A stretch of DNA of 37,965 bases from Ignavibacteria bacterium (GCA_014879675.1 JACSRQ010000118.1:1-37965), one strand, 5' to 3'; shown: positions 8,380 to 17,494, counted from the first letter of the stretch. Numbers and translations are program-made. Notes: generated by a model not told the origin, from the letters alone.

Positions 8380-8689
8380 ATAGATCAATATTTTTTGGTT
8401 CTTAGTTATCAGGCCGGGCCCCTTTACTCTCAAAATGATCTTTAATTTCAAGGAGCTGTTAGCCTGCCTATGTGATGTAGGAAAATCTGTCTTGGGGGAA
8501 CAAATCTGTAGTTCCCTACCATCACATAGTTTATATTGACACAAATCTAATCTTCTGTGGATAGCTAATCAAAGAAAAGTATGTTAAATTGTTCCTGTCC
8601 AGAACAGTACAATTCACCGAAAAAGCTGATTTTTGGGCATATTTTAGATATTTAGCAGACTTTTTGTACCAACTTTTTCGGAGGAATAA
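8380..8689. other. Divergent intergenic region with palindromes
   Basis: This region separates the type IX protein pair (minus) from the 484-aa gene (plus). It holds an imperfect 62-bp palindrome (8468-8529): CTATGTGATG at 8468-8477 pairs with CATCACATAG at 8520-8529, and GGGAAC at 8496-8501 pairs with GTTCCC at 8511-8516. A second, shorter inverted repeat lies at 8588-8613 (ATTGTTCCTGT with ACAGTACAAT, one offset). Either may be an operator or an RNA structure. No promoter matches the full consensus. Confidence 0.5.
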
Positions 8690-10144
8690 ATGATCAAAAG
8701 TAAGTTTGTTGATATTTTGACTGCATTCACAGAAGATGAATTCAGTGATTTCGGGAAATACGTCATTTCACCATATTTTAATACTAATAAAAAGCTGATT
8801 ACCGCATTTGGTTTTTTCAGGAAGTATTCCGGCAGGTTAAACAGCAGCGGCTGCACGAAAGAAAAACTGTATGAAGATGTTTTCCCTGGGACAAATTACA
8901 GGGATTCTGAAGTGCGAAAGATACTTTCGGGATTGACGAAACTTGCCGAAGGATTTCTTTCTCAGAAAGCGATGGAGAATGATATTTTTGAAAGGAAAAT
9001 TGGACTGGCGGGGAAATTTATCTCAAAAGGATTGATCTCGCCGGCCGAAAAACTTGTTGCCGAGCTAGAGCAAGCCGCTTCAAATGAAAAGATAAACGGT
9101 CAGCATTCTTTTTACGAACTGATGAGGATACAGGCAAAGAAAAAAACCATAGAGCTGAATAAAGAGTCATTTCAGACCGGCGATATTACCGAAGATAAGA
9201 TAAATACTTTTCTGCTGAACTACTTTATATCATTTTCAACAAAAATCGTTCAAAACATAAAGGCAAAGCAGTACTACAATCTAATCTCGGAAGATACCGA
9301 GCTTACGAAATTCATTTCGTATGTAGATACCGATTCATTTATCAGCTGGCTGAAAATGAACAAAAGTGAGTATTCGGAAACTCTTACTATGAACTTATGT
9401 ATCATAAAATGCATAAACAACGAGTACACAAAAGATACTTACATGAAGCTCAAAGCACTGCTGCTTGAAAATCACCCGCTTTACTCTAAACCGGAAATAT
9501 GTAATCTATTCACGTGCCTGCAGGGAATACAAATAAACAGGTACAGGGAAAACGATCCTGATGCTTTATCGGAAATATTTGAAGTCAACAACCTTATCCT
9601 GAAGTATGAAGCGTACTCGGACTTTCCGGGCGGGAATATAAATTACGGTACATTTGTTACGATGGTTACTATCGGGATAGCAAATAAAGAATACGGATGG
9701 ACTCAAGATTTCATCTCAAAATATACCAATCTGCTCAATGAAAAACACAGGAACAGCCTTTTTAATTATGCAATGGCTGAGCTTTTATACGCAACAGGTT
9801 CAACCAAAGAATCAATGAAACATACAAGTAAAATTGAGTATGAGGGTTTCTTTATGAAACACGAAGTTAACATGCTTAAACTGAAAATATTTTATGCTGA
9901 AAATGACTTTATCTCAATTCATTTTCAGCTCGATACCTACAGGAAACTTGTTGAGGGGAATAAATATGTTGGCGAATTCCAGCACAATATATATTCAAAT
10001 TTCCTAAAAGTATTTACAGAGCTTGTGAAGATTAAAGAAAACGAAGATAAAATAGGTCAAGCATTGTTGCTTAAAAAAATAGAAAACACTACTAATTTGC
10101 TTGCAAAAGAATGGCTGCTTGAAAAGGTAAAAGATTTAAACTGA
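8690..10144 (+). CDS. Conserved-looking helical cytoplasmic protein, unknown function
   Basis: A 484-residue protein with no signal peptide and no membrane segment. It is predicted almost entirely alpha-helical, rich in K, E, N and Y. The N-terminus (FVDILTAFTEDEFSDFGKYV, then SPYFNTNKKLI) resembles a type of hypothetical protein I recall from Ignavibacteria and Bacteroidota, in which a short helical segment precedes TPR-like repeats. I cannot name a function. The start is well supported: GGAGG at 8680-8684 lies 5 bp ahead of the ATG, a stronger Shine-Dalgarno than most genes here have. It is convergent with the gene at 10207, with no obvious terminator between them. Confidence 0.65.
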   Translation: MIKSKFVDILTAFTEDEFSDFGKYVISPYFNTNKKLITAFGFFRKYSGRLNSSGCTKEKLYEDVFPGTNYRDSEVRKILSGLTKLAEGFLSQKAMENDIFERKIGLAGKFISKGLISPAEKLVAELEQAASNEKINGQHSFYELMRIQAKKKTIELNKESFQTGDITEDKINTFLLNYFISFSTKIVQNIKAKQYYNLISEDTELTKFISYVDTDSFISWLKMNKSEYSETLTMNLCIIKCINNEYTKDTYMKLKALLLENHPLYSKPEICNLFTCLQGIQINRYRENDPDALSEIFEVNNLILKYEAYSDFPGGNINYGTFVTMVTIGIANKEYGWTQDFISKYTNLLNEKHRNSLFNYAMAELLYATGSTKESMKHTSKIEYEGFFMKHEVNMLKLKIFYAENDFISIHFQLDTYRKLVEGNKYVGEFQHNIYSNFLKVFTELVKIKENEDKIGQALLLKKIENTTNLLAKEWLLEKVKDLN

Positions 10145-10206
10145 GAATTCTTTACTCATAGTTCTAAATAACGTATACTTCACAGAATAAAAAAATCGTT
10201 TTGCTA

Positions 10207-10614
10207 TTATTTTTTAGCCATGAGCATCATTAATCCTCTCCATGAAAATGAAATACCATCAGCTATGGGATAGATTATACTGTTATCTTCAGCATCTATT
10301 TTAACATCAATTTCCATCCCCTGCTGCACCTTTGGTGCACCCATTGGGTAAACTTCCCAGATAGATTTTGCGGTATATGCAGCTTTATATTGATTAGATA
10401 CTTGCAGGGTAAACTCCAATGCCTGGTATTCACCACCGGCTCCGGTTCCTGTTAATCCCATAGGTGAAGAACTAATGATCTTTGCTCTGCCATTTTCAGC
10501 ATTTGCAAGTCTTCGGGTTCTTTCTGCTTTCATCTTTTCACCGCCTTTAACGCCCCAGAAATAGAATCCAACAATAATTCCAACAACTCCAACTAATATT
10601 ATTATCTCAATCAT
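10207..10614 (-). CDS. Small membrane-anchored protein, paralogue 2
   Basis: A 135-residue protein with an N-terminal membrane segment (about 2-21: IEIIILVGVVGIIVGFYF), a short basic/acidic helix (GGEKMKAERTRRLANAE) and a beta-rich domain. The domain carries the blocks GTGAGGEYQALEFTLQVSN and MGAPKVQQGMEIDVKIDAED. It is a clear paralogue of the product at 10651-11058, sharing the order of all blocks. The form suggests a single-pass protein with a small beta-domain, of no family I recognise. It is the last gene of a probable operon headed by the double AAA+ ATPase (11108-13720), with only 36 bp to the preceding paralogue. Confidence 0.7.
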   Translation of the reverse strand: MIEIIILVGVVGIIVGFYFWGVKGGEKMKAERTRRLANAENGRAKIISSSPMGLTGTGAGGEYQALEFTLQVSNQYKAAYTAKSIWEVYPMGAPKVQQGMEIDVKIDAEDNSIIYPIADGISFSWRGLMMLMAKK

Positions 10615-10650
10615 ATTTCTATCCCCTATATCAAAATTTGGAAATTGGTC

Positions 10651-11058
10651 TTATTTCTTTTTCTTTTTGTGCATCATTTGGAAATTCCAGCTAAATGCAA
10701 GCCCATCAGCCATTGGATACACCATCTGGTCATCTTTGGCATCGATTTTAACATTAACTTCCATTCCCTGCTGCACTTTTGGCGCACCCATTGGATAAAC
10801 TTCCCAAACGCACTTTGCCCGGTAGGGAGCTTTATATGCGTTAGATACCTCAAGTGTAAATTCATATCCCTGGTAGTGGCCGCCGTTACCCGTACCCCTT
10901 ATACCTGCGGTATGTGAGCCAATGACCACAGCCTTTCCCTTTTCCGCTTTCGCCATTCTGGCCTCACGCTCTGCAAGCAGCTTCGCCCCGCCTTTGGATG
11001 CGTATATGAAAAAAATAACAATTACAACAACTACCGCTATTGGTATTATGATCTCCAT
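10651..11058 (-). CDS. Small membrane-anchored protein, paralogue 1
   Basis: A 135-residue protein with an N-terminal membrane segment (MEIIIPIAVVVVIVIFFIYA), a linker with AEREARMAKAEKGKA, and a domain with GTGNGGHYQGYEFTLEVSN, KCVWEVYPMGAPKVQQGME and VNVKIDAKDDQMVYPMADG. It ends in a lysine-rich tail. It is the tandem duplicate of 10207-10614. It starts 49 bp after the stop of the AAA+ ATPase gene in the same direction. A possible -7 box on the minus strand (TAGTTTTG, plus-strand 11090-11097) could give the small genes their own promoter. The function is unknown; tight linkage suggests that it works with the ATPase. Confidence 0.7.
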   Translation of the reverse strand: MEIIIPIAVVVVIVIFFIYASKGGAKLLAEREARMAKAEKGKAVVIGSHTAGIRGTGNGGHYQGYEFTLEVSNAYKAPYRAKCVWEVYPMGAPKVQQGMEVNVKIDAKDDQMVYPMADGLAFSWNFQMMHKKKKK

Positions 11059-11107
11059 TTACGGCATCTTCCTTTCAATATAAAATTATCAAAACTAACA
11101 TTTTTTA

Positions 11108-13720
11108 TCAGAAGCCAAGCCTTTTTTCTTCTTTAAGTGCTGTTGAAAGCTCATTCACATCAACCAGTGTAACGGTCTTTATCATATCAGGAGTTCTTTT
11201 TGATTTTGGCACCTCAGCAAGCCGCAGGTTCTGGTTCTTTACCGCTTCACCAATAGACTTTCGGATATCCCTCGCATTGCCGAAGTATTTATCTCTTCCG
11301 CTGTAAAGAGATGCAATATGTTTTTTGAAATATGTTTCAGATTCAGCATCAAACACAAGTTCCTGCCCTGCAAGTATGATTTTCGCGATTGAAAACAGCT
11401 CTTCTTCGCTGTAATCAGGGAAGTTGAATTTCCTGTCAAACCTGGATTTTAACCCCGGGTTCATTTTCAGAAAATTTTCCATTTCACCTGTATAACCGGC
11501 ACATATAACCACAAATTTTCCGCGGTTATCTTCCATCCTTTTCAGTATAATTTCGATCGCCTCTTTTCCGAAGTCATTTTCACTTGAGCCAAGCAGAGAA
11601 TAAGCTTCATCAATGAACAGCACTCCACCCATAGCCGCATCTATTTTTTCGGCGGTCTTGATCGCAGTTTGACCGATATAACCTGCAACAAGCTCTTCAC
11701 GGTCAACTTCCACAAGGTGGCCCCGCTCCAGTACTCCCAATGCCCTGAATATCCTTGCCATTATTCTTGCAACGGTTGTTTTTCCCGTACCGGGATTCCC
11801 GGTGAATACTGTATGCAGTGAAAACGATCTTGTTACATCTTTACCTATATCCCTGTAATACCTTACAAGCTTCACCATTTCGTGAATGTCGGTTTTTATA
11901 TCCTGCAGCCCTATCATTTTATTCAGCTCTGCCAGCGAATCACGCATAAGCTCTTCATCCGGCGGAATATCAACACCCTTGTTTTCTTTCTTACGGAATA
12001 TCTCCTTCACATCTTCAGCTTTCACTGTTGATAATGCGGCTTCATCAAGCGAAGCGATGTTCACATTTCCGTCCATTATCCGGAGGCCCATGTTCATTTT
12101 TGATTCATCCACGAGCGAATTTATATACCGGGCATTGCCGAAAGTCTTATCTCTATCCCTGTATGCTTCAACAAGCTTTGTGTAAAGATATTCCTCGGCA
12201 TCTTTATCCAAATCTATATCTATTTGCCCCGCGTGATAGTTACCGATTTGCAGCAGCTCTGTGGGAGAGTAATCGGGGAAGTGAAAATAATGCGTGAACC
12301 GTGATTTAAGTCCCGGGTTTGAATCTATGAAGAATCCCATTTCTTCCGGATAGCCTGCCACAATTACAGCAATATCTCCCGGCCCGTCTGAAAGCTCTTT
12401 CAGCAGGACTTCAATCGCTTCTTTGCCATAATCTTTTTCGGTATCACCTTTTCGCGCCAGTGAATATGCTTCATCAATAAACAGAATTCCGCCGCGGGCT
12501 TTTTTTATCGCCTCTTTAACCTTTGGCGCGGTATGACCGATAAACTCGCCGATAATATCCGCACGGCCAACTTCGTGAACATGCCCTTTTGAAAGCAGGC
12601 CAAGGTTTTTGTAGATCTTACCAAGCAGCAGTGCTACTTTAGTCTTGCCGGTTCCGGGGTTGCCGGTGAACACAGCGTGCAGATTTATTTTATCGGAATC
12701 ATCAAATCCCTTTTCCCTGCGAAGCTTTACGAATTTGAGGTAATCATACATATCGTTGATATTCTCTTTGATAGTTGCAAGGCCTATCATTTCGTTGATC
12801 TCCTTCATTATCTCAGCTTCGCTCAGCTCTTTCTGCTGCGCTTCAATGCCTTTGGCTGCCGGAACAGGAATTCCCTGACCCGGCAGGTAGAATTTCCCTG
12901 CGTCGGGGTCTGTTGTTTCTTCAGCGGCAAATTGTACATATACCGACCCAAGCAGGTGTTCAAGCAGCGCGACCTCAACAACATATTCTCCTTCGTACCA
13001 GCTGCCGCCTTCGCGGCTTCCCCAGCCTCTGCCAAATCGGATGGTCTTCAAATTATTATTGTATGTGTACAGGTCAAAAATTTCCGCGCGTGTATCACCC
13101 GATTTACTCCGGATCCGGAGTATAAATTCACCCTGCCACGCAGCCTTCCCGTATTGAAGGTTTTCGCCTTCAATTTCAATCCACATATATCGCGTTTTTG
13201 GAGCATTGAAAACCTTCAGGTAATTTCTCTGGCCAAAGGGAATATCTTCAAACGGTCCCTCGTATAGTTTAATTGAGCTCAAGCTGAAGTAAGGATTACT
13301 TTCCCCGGTAACGCTACCCTCACCGATCAAATGAAAATTTGCAGAACCGATCATAACTCCATCCACCCAGGCTTCCCACCTGTAAGTGCCCTTTGTCCAA
13401 TATGTACCCGGAACTTCTTTCCCCCACGAATACCGTATGTAAGCAATATCTTCTGCGCTTGTAACAGTTTGAGTAACTGTTTTATCGCAAAGAGAAAGGT
13501 TATTCATATCAAAAGCCTTAAAGTTAACCGTAATTGACCAGTCTGATTCATCAAATTTAAGGTTGTGAAGGCTAAGCTCAACATAGATAAATTTAGTACT
13601 TAATGAATCAAAAACCTGCCGGTATTTTTTACTGGTCCCTAATAGCCATTCATTCGTTCCATGAATCTTGAGCGCTTTGAATTTATAATTCCTGCCTGTA
13701 ACTGTATTATTTTGTGCCAT
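11108..13720 (-). CDS. Double AAA+ ATPase, CbbX/SpoVK-like, with N-terminal beta domains
   Basis: An 870-residue cytoplasmic protein. The first 270 residues look like two tandem beta-sandwich repeats; each holds a W..GxY segment (TYWTKGTYRWEAWVDG; SWYEGEYVVEVALLE). Two AAA+ modules of the CbbX/CfxQ (SpoVK, EccA) type follow. Module 1 has Walker A GNPGTGKT at about 350 and Walker B GGILFIDEAYSLA at about 413. Module 2 has Walker A GNPGTGKT at about 642 and Walker B GGVLFIDEAYSLL at about 703. Both modules have the usual SRF arginine-finger region (NPGLKSRF), so both look active. Family members remodel protein complexes (Rubisco for CbbX, type VII secretion for EccA). No rubisco or type VII gene is nearby; the apparent partners are the two small membrane proteins downstream. 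The substrate is unknown. Confidence 0.85.
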   Translation of the reverse strand: MAQNNTVTGRNYKFKALKIHGTNEWLLGTSKKYRQVFDSLSTKFIYVELSLHNLKFDESDWSITVNFKAFDMNNLSLCDKTVTQTVTSAEDIAYIRYSWGKEVPGTYWTKGTYRWEAWVDGVMIGSANFHLIGEGSVTGESNPYFSLSSIKLYEGPFEDIPFGQRNYLKVFNAPKTRYMWIEIEGENLQYGKAAWQGEFILRIRSKSGDTRAEIFDLYTYNNNLKTIRFGRGWGSREGGSWYEGEYVVEVALLEHLLGSVYVQFAAEETTDPDAGKFYLPGQGIPVPAAKGIEAQQKELSEAEIMKEINEMIGLATIKENINDMYDYLKFVKLRREKGFDDSDKINLHAVFTGNPGTGKTKVALLLGKIYKNLGLLSKGHVHEVGRADIIGEFIGHTAPKVKEAIKKARGGILFIDEAYSLARKGDTEKDYGKEAIEVLLKELSDGPGDIAVIVAGYPEEMGFFIDSNPGLKSRFTHYFHFPDYSPTELLQIGNYHAGQIDIDLDKDAEEYLYTKLVEAYRDRDKTFGNARYINSLVDESKMNMGLRIMDGNVNIASLDEAALSTVKAEDVKEIFRKKENKGVDIPPDEELMRDSLAELNKMIGLQDIKTDIHEMVKLVRYYRDIGKDVTRSFSLHTVFTGNPGTGKTTVARIMARIFRALGVLERGHLVEVDREELVAGYIGQTAIKTAEKIDAAMGGVLFIDEAYSLLGSSENDFGKEAIEIILKRMEDNRGKFVVICAGYTGEMENFLKMNPGLKSRFDRKFNFPDYSEEELFSIAKIILAGQELVFDAESETYFKKHIASLYSGRDKYFGNARDIRKSIGEAVKNQNLRLAEVPKSKRTPDMIKTVTLVDVNELSTALKEEKRLGF

Positions 13721-13762
13721 ATTTTACAATCATAAACTTATGTTATTTTAATTTCAATGTAA

Positions 13763-13788
13763 AATAAAAAAGGCGCATAAAGCGCCTA
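13763..13788 (-). terminator. Rho-independent terminator
   Basis: AGGCGC/GCGCCT stem with a 5-nt loop at 13771-13787, followed on the minus strand by a T-rich run. It ends transcription of the M61 peptidase gene (and possibly of pit upstream). Confidence 0.8.
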
Positions 13789-13844
13789 AAATTACCGATG
13801 ATATGTATCCACCCGGCAGGCGAAGATTGTAGATTGCATTCAGG

Positions 13845-15701
13845 TCACATGCTTAGCCAGGCTTTCCTGATCTTCAGCTGAGTTTCCGTTGGAGACTTAT
13901 TTTCAATGATTGCGTATTTTTCTTCCTTTTCAACAAGGAATGTTTTTGCCTTTAGTGTTTTTTCTTTTGTACTGCCATACTCACCTTTACGCAGCACTAC
14001 TACTGTTACTTCGTCGCCATCCTTCACAGTGGATTCAAACATGTAAGAAATGGGCATAAAGCTGTTTATGGTAAGCTCCATTCCATTAATAGATTTCAGC
14101 CTGTCGCCGGTCTTCAGCTTAAGCTTTTTACCGAACTCCCCGACTTCTTTAACAATGAATACTCCGGCAGAATCAAACTTAAGATCAGCCCCGAACATTA
14201 CGGGAACCATCATTTTGGCGGACTCAAAGTAATTGAAACCTGCGTAACTAAGAAACTCATCGTAAGGTATCTGTTTGCCGCCTTCAATATATTTTGATAT
14301 AAAACCTCTTATTTCCGGATATGTCATTTCGGTTATGACATCAAACAACTCATCATCATTAAATGCTCGTTGCGGGCCGTATTTTTTTCCTAGATCAGCC
14401 TTTAAATTCTGCAGTCCGTACTTACCTTCCGAGAGGTGCAAAAGGTAAAGATCCAGGCACATGTTAATCAGGGCGCCCTTCTGGTAAACGTTACCGTACT
14501 GGCTCTTGTATTCTTTCAAAGCCCCTTTGCTGAGCTCGGTAAACGAAAGTGAATCATTATATATAAGCTTGGAAAGGAAAATTTTAAAATGCATTTTGTT
14601 GATGAACTCATCTACCGGCATCAATCCGGTTTTTACCTGTGAATGCTGCGCATAGTACTCGGTTGAACCTTCATATAGCCAAAGATGCTTGCTCATTTTG
14701 GGATTAACAAAATCAAAGCTGCCGATTTCGTTTGAGTGGATCCCGAGAGGTGTAACCAAATGGAAAAACTCGTGCGATACTACATCTTTAAATGGCTGAA
14801 CAAAATCCTCGTTTGATGTTTCCGGCGAGCAGAATGATGTTGAACTGAAATGCTCAAGCGCTCCTGCAGCACCGGATTGAAATCCTTTATCTGACAAATA
14901 AATTAACACGGTATATTTCTCAGTCGGCAGCTCGCCGCCGAGGTACCTGCCCTGAGCTTCAAACAAAGTTCGTGCTTTATCTATCATGTAGGAAGCATTT
15001 ACCTTTTTATTCGGTGAAAAGATGGATAACAGGACTTTTGTCTTATTTACCATTACCGAAGCAGTATCGGGTATAGAATACATTATCGGGTTATCATGAA
15101 GCTGAAAATAGTTTTGGGGATTGTATGTATCGGAACTCTCGTTTGTAGAAAGCAGGGGCATGGAAGTTGCGCCGTAGAATCCTGCCGGTTTGGTGATATT
15201 AAGATTGAACGGCATATCTCTGAATCCTTCAAAGTAGCCTATCATAGTAAAATTGTTAAGCATGAATACTTTCCCGGAATCTATGCATGTTCCGCTGGGT
15301 TCAAACACAACCGGCAAGCTTGATGAGTTATATGTATCTTCTACAGTATAAACAAGCTTATCAAGATTCTGAGCGTTGGTGATCTCCCATGTACTGGTAT
15401 CGATCCTGTTAACACTCAGCTCACTGCCATCTTTGCCTATAGCCTTAAAGTCTGAAATGAATCTGCCGAAATTATTAATGGTATAAGTACCCGGCACAAT
15501 TTTAGGCATGAAGTACTTGATGGTCGGGCTTTCGATAGCAGGTGGCCGGACCTCGACCATTAGTTTGTGGTCGCCGGTTGCTTTAGTCAGATCAATAAAT
15601 ACTGATGTGTTTACATCGCCGTTTTGGGCCAACACATTTAAGACAAAGAGAAACTGGATAAAAATGAATAAAACGGGGCTTTTAAGGCAGGATATGAACA
15701 T
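13845..15701 (-). CDS. M61 family peptidase with PDZ domain
   Basis: The start is placed at ATG 15701 (MFISCLKSPVLFIFIQFLF), which begins a normal signal peptide; an in-frame ATG at 15767 would add 22 residues and is less likely. The 618-residue protein has the N-terminal beta domain of glycyl-aminopeptidase-type M61 enzymes. The zinc motif HEFFH lies at about residue 310, with the downstream glutamate in LWLYEGSTEYY at about 343. A C-terminal PDZ domain follows (GVFIVKEVGEFGKKLKLKTGDRL). M61 enzymes are zinc metallopeptidases; in these bacteria they are exported and probably act in the periplasm. A possible -7 box, TATCTTTG on the minus strand, lies at 15745-15752. It is downstream of pit but separated by 96 bp, so it probably has its own promoter. 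Confidence 0.9.
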   Translation of the reverse strand: MFISCLKSPVLFIFIQFLFVLNVLAQNGDVNTSVFIDLTKATGDHKLMVEVRPPAIESPTIKYFMPKIVPGTYTINNFGRFISDFKAIGKDGSELSVNRIDTSTWEITNAQNLDKLVYTVEDTYNSSSLPVVFEPSGTCIDSGKVFMLNNFTMIGYFEGFRDMPFNLNITKPAGFYGATSMPLLSTNESSDTYNPQNYFQLHDNPIMYSIPDTASVMVNKTKVLLSIFSPNKKVNASYMIDKARTLFEAQGRYLGGELPTEKYTVLIYLSDKGFQSGAAGALEHFSSTSFCSPETSNEDFVQPFKDVVSHEFFHLVTPLGIHSNEIGSFDFVNPKMSKHLWLYEGSTEYYAQHSQVKTGLMPVDEFINKMHFKIFLSKLIYNDSLSFTELSKGALKEYKSQYGNVYQKGALINMCLDLYLLHLSEGKYGLQNLKADLGKKYGPQRAFNDDELFDVITEMTYPEIRGFISKYIEGGKQIPYDEFLSYAGFNYFESAKMMVPVMFGADLKFDSAGVFIVKEVGEFGKKLKLKTGDRLKSINGMELTINSFMPISYMFESTVKDGDEVTVVVLRKGEYGSTKEKTLKAKTFLVEKEEKYAIIENKSPTETQLKIRKAWLSM

Positions 15702-15797
15702 GATCGTATAATTAAATAGGTTCAGGAATAAAACTAATAATCGGCAAAGATAGTAATAAGGGCACAATATTGGTATGCAAATTTCCAGATAACAGCG

Positions 15798-16784
15798 TTA
15801 GATAAAAAGGCTTACAACGTAGTAACACAATGCGCCGGCGATAGCTGAAAGTGGAATTGTGAGTACCCACGCCCATACAATTTTTCCTGCCACGCCCCAT
15901 TTAACGGCTGAAACACGCCTCACGCTGCCGACACCAAGTATTGAGCCGGTTATGGTTTGAGTAGTGCTAACGGGAATACCAAAAAGGGCAGTCATAAGCA
16001 GAGTAGTTGCACCCGAGAACTCGGCGCAGAATCCGCCGATAGGTTTCAGCTTGGTTATTTTCATACCCATAGTTTTGACTATTCTCCATCCGCCAAACAA
16101 TGTTCCCAGGCCGATTGCAAGGTGACACGACATTACTACCCAGATCGGAACGTAAAACTCATCCTGGTAGCGTGCAGCAACAAGAACAGAAACAATGATA
16201 CCCATTGTTTTCTGTGCATCATTGGAACCGTGTCCGAAACTGTATAAACCCGCAGAAACGAGCTGCAGCTTGCGGAATACATTATCCACTGCCCTGGGCT
16301 TTTTATTTCTTACTATCCAGCTGGTAACCAGCATGTTTATGAGTCCGAGAATAAAACCGATCACCGGTGCAAGGAATATAAAGAGAATAACTTTTTCGTA
16401 ACCTGCCCATATTATTACACCCCACCCAAGCTTGGCAACAGCAGCGCCGCCATAACCGCCAACTAATGCATGCGAGGAGCTTACAGGTATTCCGTAATAC
16501 CAGGTAAATAAATTCCAGAAAATTGCGCCAAGCAGCCCTGCCATTATAACAAATATATCCACGTCATCAAGCTTCACCAGCCCGCTGCCTACTGTTTTTG
16601 CGACTGCTTCGCCAAAGGCAAAAGCTGCCGCAAAATTGAAAAAAGCCGCGAACATTACGGCTTTTTGAGGAGATAACACTCCTGTTGAAACAATTGTGGC
16701 GATAGAATTCGCCGAATCATGGAATCCGTTGAGGAAATCGAAAACTAACGCGATGAGAATAACAACAAGTACCAGTTCGAACAT
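15798..16784 (-). CDS. pit: PiT-family inorganic phosphate transporter
   Basis: A 328-residue polytopic membrane protein with about ten hydrophobic segments. The N-terminal signature (ALVFDFLNGFHDSANSIAT) and its internal repeat (SFGHGSNDAQKTMGIIVS) are the two PiT hallmark motifs (GxxDxxNxxAT/GxNDxxK type). It moves phosphate, probably as a metal-phosphate or cation-coupled symport, across the inner membrane. It starts 4 bp after the stop of a DUF47 gene, so the two are translated as a pair. The Pho-box-like array at 17449-17494 lies upstream of this pair, suggesting phosphate-dependent control. The length is in the normal range for short bacterial PiT proteins. Confidence 0.93.
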   Translation of the reverse strand: MFELVLVVILIALVFDFLNGFHDSANSIATIVSTGVLSPQKAVMFAAFFNFAAAFAFGEAVAKTVGSGLVKLDDVDIFVIMAGLLGAIFWNLFTWYYGIPVSSSHALVGGYGGAAVAKLGWGVIIWAGYEKVILFIFLAPVIGFILGLINMLVTSWIVRNKKPRAVDNVFRKLQLVSAGLYSFGHGSNDAQKTMGIIVSVLVAARYQDEFYVPIWVVMSCHLAIGLGTLFGGWRIVKTMGMKITKLKPIGGFCAEFSGATTLLMTALFGIPVSTTQTITGSILGVGSVRRVSAVKWGVAGKIVWAWVLTIPLSAIAGALCYYVVSLFI

Positions 16785-16788
16785 TTAA

Positions 16789-17406
16789 TTACATATTCTT
16801 GATTAATATTCCTTCAATAACTGTTGCGGCATTCTGGCATTTATCAACTGCCCGTTCAATTATTTCGAGTATCTCCTTTTTCTTAATAAGCTCAACTATA
16901 TCTTTTTCATTTTCAAACAAGTCAAGCAGAGCATCTTTGAAAACGATATCTCCTTCGGTTTCCAATGTCTTAACCTGCACAATTTTTTCGGTAGTTTGTT
17001 TAGGATTTTGAATATTTTTAACAACATCATTCAGCACGTCAGTCTGGATAAGAAGAATATCGGTGAGCTGCGGACCGAAATGCAGAGGCGTTTTCAGCTT
17101 ATACATACTGAGCCTCGATGCGATGGTATCGATCGTATCAACAATATCATCCATAGAATTTACAAGCGCAAAAATATCTTCCCTGTCAATTGGCGTTATA
17201 AAGGTATCGTTTAGATCGCTGATTACCTGGTGCGTAAGGTCGTCACACCGGTTTTCGATAAAATGTATCTTGCTTGAGTACTCTGCAAAGTTCTCATGTT
17301 TATCCATCATTTCATCGAGCATTTTCGCTGCATCAAGTACTGATTCTGAAAGCTCTATAAGTATATCAAAAAACTTGTTTTGTTTCGGAAGGAATCTTTT
17401 GAACAT
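16789..17406 (-). CDS. DUF47 (PhoU-like) protein, Pit accessory
   Basis: A 205-residue helical cytoplasmic protein of the DUF47/TIGR00153 family, related to PhoU. The typical metal-binding region IHFIENRCDDLTHQV and the later segment VKTLETEGDIVFKDAL (ExxxD motif pairs) are visible. In many genomes DUF47 genes stand next to pit, and the product is thought to modulate the transporter. Here the stop is 4 bp ahead of the pit ATG, indicating coupling. The 296 bp upstream contain the array of GTTAR repeats (17449-17494). Confidence 0.88.
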   Translation of the reverse strand: MFKRFLPKQNKFFDILIELSESVLDAAKMLDEMMDKHENFAEYSSKIHFIENRCDDLTHQVISDLNDTFITPIDREDIFALVNSMDDIVDTIDTIASRLSMYKLKTPLHFGPQLTDILLIQTDVLNDVVKNIQNPKQTTEKIVQVKTLETEGDIVFKDALLDLFENEKDIVELIKKKEILEIIERAVDKCQNAATVIEGILIKNM

Positions 17407-17439
17407 ATATTAAGAAGATTATCATTTGATTAAAAACCT

Positions 17440-17494
17440 CAAAAATTCGTTAGAAATCCAATTTTCCGTTAATATTTGGTTAGATTTACGTTAA
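17440..17494 (-). promoter_or_regulatory. Putative Pho box upstream of DUF47-pit
   Basis: Direct repeats GTTAA 17468, GTTAG 17479 and GTTAA 17490 (plus-strand reading) are spaced exactly 11 bp, one DNA turn, with a further GTTAG at 17449. On the minus strand the last repeat is directly followed by AATTTTTG (17447 to 17440), close to the TAnnTTTG -7 element. The same layout occurs ahead of pstS and phoB. PhoB-type regulators bind 11-bp direct repeats; the exact motif here is inferred. Confidence 0.6.

Noticed and set aside
12677-13267. Open frame of 196 codons on the plus strand
   Set aside because: Antisense to the N-terminal part of the double AAA+ ATPase; no recognisable protein features.
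11108-13720. Type VII secretion EccA or CbbX rubisco activase
   Set aside because: The AAA+ modules are of that family, but there are two of them with an unusual N-terminus, and no type VII or rubisco genes occur in the window.
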